Notes under the pieces: model-generated | Told to the model about the DNA's origin: nothing | What the model saw: the letters and a program-made list of their open reading frames with translations, nothing else | The model's database searches: none | Program-made: the position numbers and the translations under genes | NCBI GenBank assembly: GCA_003157675.1 | Contig: PMKG01000383.1 | Coordinates: 1-19,871 of the forward strand | Length of the DNA: 19,871 nucleotides | Direction of reading: 5' to 3' | Source of the DNA: Acidobacteriota bacterium | GTDB lineage: Bacteria; Acidobacteriota; Vicinamibacteria; Vicinamibacterales; Fen-181 | Shown here: piece by piece, positions 14,611 through 19,871 of the stretch | Position numbering within the stretch: position 1 is the stretch's first letter | How the letters are laid out: each line of letters opens with the position of its first letter

Positions 14611-15546
14611 CTACTCTTCGGCCGGCAGGCTGGCGGGCTCGGTCGAGGTCAGGCGGGCGACAGCGACGCCAATCAGGATGGCCACCGCGCCCGCCGCCTC
14701 TCTCGGCCCCACGTGGTCGCCGAGGAAGAGGACGGCCGTCGTCAGCGCCAGGATCGGCGTGAGGTTCGAGTACATCGCGGTGCGGATGTTCCCAACGCGC
14801 TGGATCGACGTGTGCCAGATGTAATACGCGACGAACAACGCGAACACGGCCGAGGCCGCGAGCGCCGTCCACGCACCCGCCGACACGCGTCCCCAATCAA
14901 GCGTGGCCAGCGAGGGATAGCCGAACGGAAGGTACATGAGCGTCCCGGCGGCCATGGTGTAGCCGGTGACGGCCAGCGGTGAGTGCCGCTGCATCAGCGC
15001 GCGCGACCAGATGACGTAGACGGCCCAGCAGCAGACCGCGCCCAGCGTCACGAGGTCGCCGACGAGCGAGTCGCGCGAGACGCCGGCCCCGGCACCGACC
15101 ACGAGATAGATGCCCACCAGCGAGAGCACCGCCCCCAGCCAGTATTTCTTCGAGACGCGCTCCTGCCCGACCGCCACCGCGAGCGCGGTCACGACGACCG
15201 GCGAGCAGCCGATGATGAGCGAGCTGTTGGCGACGGTGGTCAGCGCGAGACCGCCGATGAACCCGAGCTGGTAGATGAAATGGCCTATCGCCCCGAGCGC
15301 GAGGATGGCCAGCCAGTCCCGGGGCGGGATGGTCCGCGCCGAGCGGAAGAACCGGCCACCGACGGGGCGACCGACGTCGTCGGACCGTCCCGGGCGCGCG
15401 AACGCGAGCACCGCCAGGAACAGGATCGAGGCGATGCTCAGGCGCAGTGCGTTGAAACCGAGGGGCGGGATCTCGCGGAGCCCGATCTTGACGACCGCGT
15501 AGTTACACCCCCAGATGAGGGTGCACAACACCACGAGGATATCCAT
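14611..15546 (-). CDS. EamA-family (DMT superfamily) membrane transporter
   Basis: From the ATG at 15546 the protein has 311 residues and about ten transmembrane helices in two EamA repeats, typical of drug/metabolite transporters that export small metabolites or amino acids. Visible are the first-helix signature VLCTLIWGCNYAVVKIGLREIPPL with FNALR following, the end-of-repeat pattern GAVLSLVGIYLVVGAG, and a second repeat beginning GDLVTLGAVCCWAVYVIWSRAL and ending PILALTTAVLFLGDHVGPREAAGAVAILIGV, where the EamA Glu-like position is Asp. Upstream in-frame codons to 15624 encode an Arg/Pro-rich stretch within a hairpin and are rejected as the start; GTG 15552 is a close alternative. The gene lies downstream of atpE on the same strand but is separated by a hairpin, so it may be its own unit. 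The substrate is unknown. Confidence 0.9.
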   Translation of the reverse strand: MDILVVLCTLIWGCNYAVVKIGLREIPPLGFNALRLSIASILFLAVLAFARPGRSDDVGRPVGGRFFRSARTIPPRDWLAILALGAIGHFIYQLGFIGGLALTTVANSSLIIGCSPVVVTALAVAVGQERVSKKYWLGAVLSLVGIYLVVGAGAGVSRDSLVGDLVTLGAVCCWAVYVIWSRALMQRHSPLAVTGYTMAAGTLMYLPFGYPSLATLDWGRVSAGAWTALAASAVFALFVAYYIWHTSIQRVGNIRTAMYSNLTPILALTTAVLFLGDHVGPREAAGAVAILIGVAVARLTSTEPASLPAEE

Positions 15547-15579
15547 CCGCACGGGGATTCGCGGCGGGGGAAGAGCGGG

Positions 15580-15620
15580 CCGGCAGGAAGGACGACGACG
15601 TCGCCCCCTGCTCCTGCCGG
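15580..15620 (-). terminator. Hairpin downstream of atpE
   Basis: CCGGCAGGA (15580-15588) and TCCTGCCGG (15612-15620) form a perfect 9-bp stem around a 23-base loop that has further pairing (GACG/CGTC). It begins 23 bases past the atpE stop. The T-tract after it on the minus strand is poor, so termination may be weak or Rho-assisted, or the structure may protect the 3' end of the atp transcript. Confidence 0.45.
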
Positions 15621-15642
15621 GCATTACGGCCCGCGGTCCGTC

Positions 15643-15987
15643 CTACACGGGGAACGGCTTCACGAAGAAGAGGATCAGCGCCACGAGCAGCACGTAGATG
15701 ACCAGCGACTCGATCAGCACGAGGCCCAGGATGAGCGCGAACCGGATGTCGCCCGTCGCACTGGGGTTGCGCGCGATGGCCTCGGCGGCCGAGCTGAGGC
15801 CCTTCGACTGGCCGAGCGCGCCGAACGCCGCCGCGATCGCGAGCGCGAATCCGGCCGTGATGATCGACCACTTGGCCACTTCACTGCCACCCGCCGCGGC
15901 GGTGCCTTGGGCGAACAGCGGCGCCACGAACCCCGCGGCCACGAACAACACCGTCAGCGACAACACCAGCGATTTGCGCACGATCAA
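15643..15987 (-). CDS. atpE: ATP synthase F0 subunit c, with N-terminal leader
   Basis: Subunit c forms the rotating ring of the F0 motor. The 114-residue product is longer than the usual 70-90 because residues 1-27 (VRKSLVLSLTVLFVAAG...LFAQ) look like a signal peptide. The two hairpin helices are about 38-71 and 82-109, joined by the polar loop ARNPSATGDI (72-81). The ion-binding carboxylate is Glu93 in LIESLVIY. Gln60 lies 33 residues before Glu93, and Ser94 and Tyr98 follow it, a set that resembles Na+-binding c subunits. The start is TTG 15987 or GTG 15981; the run GGGAGGAGG (15990-15998) serves both, 5 and 8 bases away with different registers. It is the last gene of the F0 block; 89 bases with two stem-loops separate it from atpB. 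Confidence 0.95.
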   Translation of the reverse strand: MIVRKSLVLSLTVLFVAAGFVAPLFAQGTAAAGGSEVAKWSIITAGFALAIAAAFGALGQSKGLSSAAEAIARNPSATGDIRFALILGLVLIESLVIYVLLVALILFFVKPFPV

Positions 15988-16005
15988 CGCCTCCTCCCAA
16001 GTTCA

Positions 16006-16060
16006 GCAAGGCCGCGGCCTTGCGGGTTGCACGCCAGACTACGCGGGGCCGCCGCCCCGC
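16006..16060 (-). repeat. Two stem-loops in the atpB-atpE gap
   Basis: A fully palindromic 18-mer built of GCAAGGCCG and its complement (16006-16023), and a 7-bp stem GCGGGGC/GCCCCGC with loop CGCC (16043-16060), lie between the atpB stop and the atpE ribosome-binding site. They are placed to act on the mRNA, for example by stabilising a processed atpE transcript or modulating its translation. Confidence 0.5.
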
Positions 16061-16076
16061 CGAACCGCCGCTTCGG

Positions 16077-16889
16077 TCAGGCCGCGTGGGCCTCCGCCGC
16101 CGCATGCGCGTCGCCGTGGGACTCGTGTCCGTCAGGTCCGTGATCCACCACCACCGCGCCCGCCAGATAGATCGTCGTCAGCATCGCGAAGATGTACGCC
16201 TGCAAAACGGCGGTGATCAGGCCGAGAAGCATCATCGGCAACGGAACCACGAACGGCACGAGGCTGGCCAGGATAATGATGACCAGGTCCTCACCGAAGA
16301 TGTTGCCGAACAACCGGACCGAGAGCGACAGCACACGCGACAGATGGCTGATGATCTCGATCGGGAAGTACAGGAAGGCGATCCACCACGGCGCGCCGGG
16401 CGGCAGCATGAAGTGCTTGATGTAGCCCCACAGGCCCTGCTCTTTGAACCCGTGGAACTGGTAGTACACGAAGACGGTGAGGGCGCAGCCGAGGGTGACG
16501 TTGAAGTTGCTCGTTGGCGACTTCAGCCCCGGGACCAGCCCCATCAGGTTCCCGATCAGGATGAAGATGAACATCGTCCCGACCAGCGGCAGGTAACTCC
16601 GCCCCTTGGGGCCGATGTAGTCGTCCAGCATCCCGTTCAGGAACGACAGGGCTTCTTCGAGCGCCAGTTGCAGCCTGCCGGGATTCTCGACACTCAGGCG
16701 CGAGCGGATGATGAGGCACAGCACCGACACCATGAGCAGGATCAGCAGCGACATCACGATGAAGTCGGGGATGACGTCCTGCCCCGGCTTGAAGGTGATC
16801 CCGAACGGGCGCAGCGCCGCCGCGACGGCCGATCCGAAGATGGCGTTGACAAGCTGCACGATCCAGAGCGGGTGCTCGAGCTTCTCCAT
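16077..16889 (-). CDS. atpB: ATP synthase F0 subunit a
   Basis: This 270-residue membrane protein is the stator subunit of F0 that forms the ion half-channels against the c ring. The essential arginine is Arg192 in SLSVRLFGNIFGEDLV (188-203), and the last helix carries LQAYIFAMLTTIYLAGA (229-245) with the conserved Gln230. Other family features are the PLVGTMFIFILIGNLMGLVPG segment broken across 101-121 and the early helix near 43-61. After the last helix the protein ends in an unusual histidine-rich tail (249-270: His at 250, 255, 258, 262, 268). The ATG at 16889 lies 4 bases after the stop of the atpI-like gene, so it is probably translated by coupling; no clear ribosome-binding site is seen. 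Length and fold are normal for the family. Confidence 0.96.
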   Translation of the reverse strand: MEKLEHPLWIVQLVNAIFGSAVAAALRPFGITFKPGQDVIPDFIVMSLLILLMVSVLCLIIRSRLSVENPGRLQLALEEALSFLNGMLDDYIGPKGRSYLPLVGTMFIFILIGNLMGLVPGLKSPTSNFNVTLGCALTVFVYYQFHGFKEQGLWGYIKHFMLPPGAPWWIAFLYFPIEIISHLSRVLSLSVRLFGNIFGEDLVIIILASLVPFVVPLPMMLLGLITAVLQAYIFAMLTTIYLAGAVVVDHGPDGHESHGDAHAAAEAHAA

Positions 16890-16893
16890 GGTG

Positions 16894-17370
16894 TTACGGG
16901 TGTCCGCCGCCGGATGACGCCCTGGACGAGCGCATCAGTTGCACCGCCGCGGCCACGAAGGGGGCGGTGGCCCCAGCCAGCAGGCCGACAGGGTGCACGC
17001 GGAAACATGCCAGCATAACGTACGCCCCGACGGCCAGTAAAGCGTACCTTCCGATGAACTTCAGCGCGAGCCAGGCGCGGCGGCCGGGCGTCAGCGCGAA
17101 CCCGGCTCCGGGCCCGTCTCCACCCTCTGGCGTGCCACCGGTCCCCACCCGCACCGCCGCTTTCGACGCCATCGCCAGGACGACGTCCACGCCCCCCCTG
17201 ATCGCCAGGTACGAGATCGCCGCCAGGGTTCCGCCGGCGAGCACGCCGGCCGCACCATCGGGCCGGCCGCGTTCGACGATGAGCGCAATCGCGGCCATGG
17301 CCAGGCACGCACAGACGCTGTCCCGTTCGAAGTGTCTCAGCAACCGGTCCGATTCGGAGGCCGGCTTCAC
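16894..17370 (-). CDS. AtpI-like ATP synthase accessory membrane protein
   Basis: The 158-residue product has four hydrophobic segments (about 17-33, 41-57, 100-122, 126-145), which fits the AtpI family, whose members help in c-ring assembly or ion uptake. Sequence motifs of the family are weak, so the call rests mainly on position between atpZ and atpB, size and helix pattern. A glycine-rich, poorly conserved loop (about 74-95) separates the two helix pairs. The start is GTG at 17370, whose GTGA overlaps the atpZ stop by four bases, a sign of translational coupling; atpB starts 4 bases after its stop. Confidence 0.75.
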   Translation of the reverse strand: MKPASESDRLLRHFERDSVCACLAMAAIALIVERGRPDGAAGVLAGGTLAAISYLAIRGGVDVVLAMASKAAVRVGTGGTPEGGDGPGAGFALTPGRRAWLALKFIGRYALLAVGAYVMLACFRVHPVGLLAGATAPFVAAAVQLMRSSRASSGGGHP

Positions 17371-17591
17371 CGCTTCTCGTCCCGGGTCACCGCGTTCGCC
17401 GTGCGGACGACGTTGACGATGCCCGCCGCGAGACCGATGAAGAAGAACACGATGAGGAACAGCGGCGAGGTGCCGAGCCAGCGGTCGAGGAAGTAGCCGA
17501 TGAGGAAGCCGAACACGACCGCGAGGACGAACGCGATCCCCACGGCGCTCAGGGCGCCGAGAGAGCCGAGGGAGGATTTGTCAGGGCTCAT
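17367..17591 (-). CDS. atpZ: AtpZ/AtpI-family small membrane protein
   Basis: This 74-residue protein has two transmembrane helices (about 15-34 and 42-62) with the family pattern GFLIGYFLDRWLGTSPLFL and a following GLAAGIVNVVR. AtpZ pairs with AtpI in some bacteria and has been proposed to form a small ion channel feeding the F1F0 synthase. It is the first gene of the F0 block and overlaps the atpI-like gene by four bases. Its ATG at 17591 has no ribosome-binding site: the bases right before it, and codons 1-4, are part of a heptad repeat array (TGAGCCT-like units). No plausible start lies further in before the first helix. Confidence 0.85.
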   Translation of the reverse strand: MSPDKSSLGSLGALSAVGIAFVLAVVFGFLIGYFLDRWLGTSPLFLIVFFFIGLAAGIVNVVRTANAVTRDEKR

Positions 17592-17670
17592 GACTCAAGG
17601 CTCAGGCCGGCTCAAGCGGCTCCGGGCCTGAGCCGGCCTGAGCCTTGAGTCTTGAGCCTTGAGCCGGCTC
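17592..17670. repeat. Heptad repeat array with a 23-bp perfect palindrome, filling the nuoN-atpZ gap
   Basis: The arms 17592-17614 and 17629-17651 are perfect reverse complements (23 bp, 14-base loop). On the plus strand four tandem 7-mers TGAGCCT, TGAGTCT, TGAGCCT, TGAGCCG run at 17639-17666; the left arm carries the same units inverted. The array takes up the whole 79-base gap: it starts at the base after the nuoN stop and continues in phase into the first codons of atpZ. No T-tract is present on either side, so it is not a standard terminator, though the hairpin would be very stable in RNA. Confidence 0.85.
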
Positions 17671-19152
17671 CTAGCGTAGCGTGAGGCTGATCCCCGCCAC
17701 GCCCAGCGTCCGCGCCGAGAAGTCGGCCAGGTCGAACAGCGGGCGCGGGTAGATTCCGATCACGATCGTCCCGACGACCGTGATCGCCAGCAGGACGGCC
17801 ATCGAGGGCGAGATGACCGGCTCGGACCCGGTCGGCTCCCCCTTGAACCACATGAAGACGACGACGCGGAGGTAATAGTAGAGGGACACGGCGCTGTTGA
17901 GCACGCCGATCACCGCCAGCCAGTAGTACCCGCCGTCGATCGCGGCGCTGAACAGCCAGAACTTGCCCCAGAACCCGGCCGTCGGCGGGATGCCGCCGAG
18001 CGACAGCATGAACAGCAGCATCGCCGTCCCGGCCAGCGGGCTGCGCTGGAAGAGGCCGCTCAGGTCCTTCAACTCCTCGCCGATCACGTCCTGGCGCCGC
18101 AGCAGCGTGACGACGGCGAAGGCGCCGAACTGCATGAAGGCGTAGACCACGAGGTAGATGAGCGCGGCCTTGATGCCGACTTGCGGCACCCGGGTCGCCG
18201 CCACGATGGCGATCAGCAGGTAGCCGGCGTGGGCGATCGAGGAGTACGCCAGCAGCCGCTTGATGTTGCTCTGCGTCAGCGCGGCGATGTTCCCGACCGT
18301 CATCGTCAGGATCGCCAGTGCGTAGAAGAGCACGCCCCACTGCTCGTTCACCGCGGGGAGCCCCTCGAAAAAGATCCGGAACAGCATCGCGAACGACGCC
18401 GCCTTCGAGCCCACCGACAGGAACGCCGTGATCGGCGTCGGGGCGCCTTCGTACACGTCCGGCGCCCACATGTGGAACGGCACCGCGGCGATCTTGAACC
18501 CGATCCCGGCCACCACGAGAATCACGCCCAGCGGCAGCCAGGGGTGGTGGGACTCACCGGCCAGCAGCGTGGCGATCGTCCGCAGGTTGGTCGTCGCCGT
18601 CAGGCCGTACAGGATCGACATCCCGTAGAGCAGCAGGCCGAGGGAGAAGGTGCCGAGCAGCAGGTACTTCACGGCGGCCTCGTTCGACCGCCGGTTGGGC
18701 TTGATGAACCCCGCCAGGATGTAGAACGAGATCGCCATCGTCTCGAGGCCGATGAAGATCGTCACGAGATCGAGGGCGCTCGCCATGAACATCATGCCGA
18801 GCGTGGCGGACAGCACCAGGAAGTAGTAGGTCCCCGGCCGGGCGCCCTCGACCTGCAGGTAGCGCGGCGACATCAGGATCGTCAGGCCGGCCGCGAACAG
18901 AAAGAGGAACTGGAAGAAGGTGGCGAATCCGTCGACCGCGATCATGCCGCGGACGGCCGTCGTGTGCGCGCCGGCGTACGGAATCAGCGTCACCGCGGTC
19001 AGCGCGAGGCCGGCGAGCGAAATCCAGGCGATCATGCCGTGACGCGCCCTCGGCACGAACGCGTCGAGGAGCAGGACGAGCAGCGCGACGCCGGTCAGCA
19101 CGAATTCCGGCGTCAGCGCGGCGAAATCGCTGGGCGAATAACCCCCTGGCAT
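17671..19152 (-). CDS. nuoN: NADH-quinone oxidoreductase subunit N
   Basis: The 493-residue product is an antiporter-like, about 14-helix subunit of the complex I membrane arm, which takes part in proton pumping. Typical segments are SPRYLQVEGARPGTYYFLVL (with the conserved region before the first key helices), FIGLETMAISFYILAGF (conserved Glu of helix 5), VGIGFKIAAVPFHMWAPDVY-like FKIAAVPFHMWAPDVYEGAP (Lys, His and the APDVYEG motif) and LLAYSSIAHAGYLL. The ATG at 19152 is preferred: GGAGG (19159-19163) lies 6 bases upstream, and the ATG overlaps the nuoM stop by one base (TGATG). An in-frame GTG at 19155 would add one residue. It follows nuoM and ends exactly where the heptad repeat array begins, then the atp genes follow on the same strand. 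Confidence 0.96.
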   Translation of the reverse strand: MPGGYSPSDFAALTPEFVLTGVALLVLLLDAFVPRARHGMIAWISLAGLALTAVTLIPYAGAHTTAVRGMIAVDGFATFFQFLFLFAAGLTILMSPRYLQVEGARPGTYYFLVLSATLGMMFMASALDLVTIFIGLETMAISFYILAGFIKPNRRSNEAAVKYLLLGTFSLGLLLYGMSILYGLTATTNLRTIATLLAGESHHPWLPLGVILVVAGIGFKIAAVPFHMWAPDVYEGAPTPITAFLSVGSKAASFAMLFRIFFEGLPAVNEQWGVLFYALAILTMTVGNIAALTQSNIKRLLAYSSIAHAGYLLIAIVAATRVPQVGIKAALIYLVVYAFMQFGAFAVVTLLRRQDVIGEELKDLSGLFQRSPLAGTAMLLFMLSLGGIPPTAGFWGKFWLFSAAIDGGYYWLAVIGVLNSAVSLYYYLRVVVFMWFKGEPTGSEPVISPSMAVLLAITVVGTIVIGIYPRPLFDLADFSARTLGVAGISLTLR

Positions 19153-19871
19153 CACCGTCCTCCCGTCGCCTTGGCGGGCGCGGCAGCGGGCTCAGGCACC
19201 TTCGGCGCTCCTGGAGGAGCCGGCGCCCTGGCGGGCGCGGCCTTCGACGGCGCGTCGGCCGGCACGGTGCCGGTTACGCCCCCGGCCGGCGCGGCGTCGT
19301 CCGGGCCGCACGTGGCCGTCTGCCACTTGGACGCGGGCGCCTTCTGGTCGCAGTCGGCCGGCTTGGCCGTCGCGTTCTGCTGCAGGTACTGCGGGCTCAC
19401 CCGGGCGATGACCCGGTCCACCGACGTGTTCAGCCGGTCCAGGAACGGAGTCGGGTAGATGCCGATCCAGACGGCCATGATGATGAGCGGCACGAACGTC
19501 ACCACCTCGCGCAGGTTGAGGTCGTGGAGGTGCTCGTTCTTCGGGTTCTCGACCTTGCCGAACATCGTGCGCTGGTAGAGCCACAGCATGTAAGCCGCGC
19601 CCAGGACGATGCCGGTCGCCGCCACGGCCGCCCACAGGCGGTTGACCGTGAAGACGCCCTGGAGGATCAGGAACTCGCCGATGAACCCGTTGAGGGCCGG
19701 CAGGCCGATCGACGAGAGCATCATCACGCCGAAGATCGCCGCGTAGACCGGCATCACGCTCGCCAGCCCGCCGTACTCCGAGATCTGGCGCGTGTGGCGC
19801 CGCTCGTAGACGATGCCCACGATGAGGAAGAGGGCGCCGGTCGAGATGCCGTGGTTGATCTGCTGGATGAT
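19152..19871 (-). CDS. nuoM: NADH-quinone oxidoreductase subunit M, N-terminal part outside the window
   Basis: Only the last 239 residues are present; the gene continues past the right edge. NuoM is an antiporter-like proton-pumping subunit of the complex I membrane arm. The visible part opens with QQINHGISTGALFLIVG and YERRHTR, then SEYGGLASVMPVYAAIFGVM and LSSIGLPALNGFIGEFLIL, all diagnostic of NuoM, then AAYMLWLYQRTMFG and the last helix VVTFVPLIIMAVWIGIYPTPFLD. Family members end shortly after this. Here the protein goes on for about 77 more residues, rich in Ala and Pro, with two cysteines (ADCDQK and TATCGPDD) and no hydrophobic helix. The tail is in frame up to the nuoN start and is thus real coding sequence. 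Its stop TGA overlaps the nuoN ATG. Confidence 0.95.
   Translation of the reverse strand: MIQQINHGISTGALFLIVGIVYERRHTRQISEYGGLASVMPVYAAIFGVMMLSSIGLPALNGFIGEFLILQGVFTVNRLWAAVAATGIVLGAAYMLWLYQRTMFGKVENPKNEHLHDLNLREVVTFVPLIIMAVWIGIYPTPFLDRLNTSVDRVIARVSPQYLQQNATAKPADCDQKAPASKWQTATCGPDDAAPAGGVTGTVPADAPSKAAPARAPAPPGAPKVPEPAAAPAKATGGR
19158..19164 (-). promoter_or_regulatory. Ribosome-binding site that fixes the nuoN start
   Basis: GGGAGGA, inside the end of nuoM, gives the core GGAGG a 6-base spacer to ATG 19152 but only a 3-base spacer to GTG 19155, so the ATG is favoured. Confidence 0.7.

Noticed and set aside
1..19871. Mobile element, CRISPR array, tRNA or rRNA, toxin-antitoxin or defence genes
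   Set aside because: No transposase, integrase, spaced direct-repeat array, tRNA-like cloverleaf with anticodon arm, or small toxin-antitoxin pair was found on either strand; gene content is housekeeping.

Overview
This 19.9 kb window is GC-rich, gene-dense chromosomal DNA that looks like core genome of an Acidobacteriota member, probably Vicinamibacteria-like. The taxonomic guess rests on a lone 792-residue MacB/FtsX-type permease of the ADOP class, which is a hallmark of that phylum, on the high GC, and on F0 ATP-synthase genes placed without F1 genes directly behind the nuo genes. No RNA gene, CRISPR array, transposase or prophage gene was found. No stretch over 300 bases lacks a gene; the longest gaps are 1126-1360 and 12017-12202.

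Layout: at the left edge the division/cell-wall (dcw) cluster starts leftward with mraZ and rsmH (rsmH is cut by the edge). It is driven by a recognisable promoter followed by three MraZ-type repeats. Divergent from it runs a rightward block: a divergent YchF-like GTPase/ATPase, a membrane-anchored family 2 glycosyltransferase, and two tandem paralogous secreted STN-domain proteins. A DPM1-like glycosyltransferase lies on the minus strand and is divergent from a GNAT acetyltransferase. The rightward run continues with yqeY, murJ (lipid II flippase), a rhomboid protease, a fused alpha/beta 2-oxoacid dehydrogenase E1 and the ADOP permease. A leftward block fills the right end: nuoM (5' end outside the window), nuoN, atpZ, an atpI-like gene, atpB, atpE, then an EamA transporter.

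Functionally the window combines cell-envelope genes (mraZ, rsmH, murJ, glycosyltransferases, STN proteins) with energy metabolism (E1, complex I membrane arm, F0 ATP synthase). nuoM/nuoN and atpZ/atpI are translationally coupled by short overlaps.

No clearly new defence or mobile system is visible. The signals most worth checking are a heptad-repeat/23-bp palindrome that fills the nuoN-atpZ gap and runs into the atpZ start codon, the tandem STN-only paralogues, a cloverleaf REP-like element just ahead of the E1 promoter, an F0 c subunit with Na+-type ligands plus an N-terminal leader, a 77-residue Cys-containing tail on NuoM, and several very short or absent 5' leaders.
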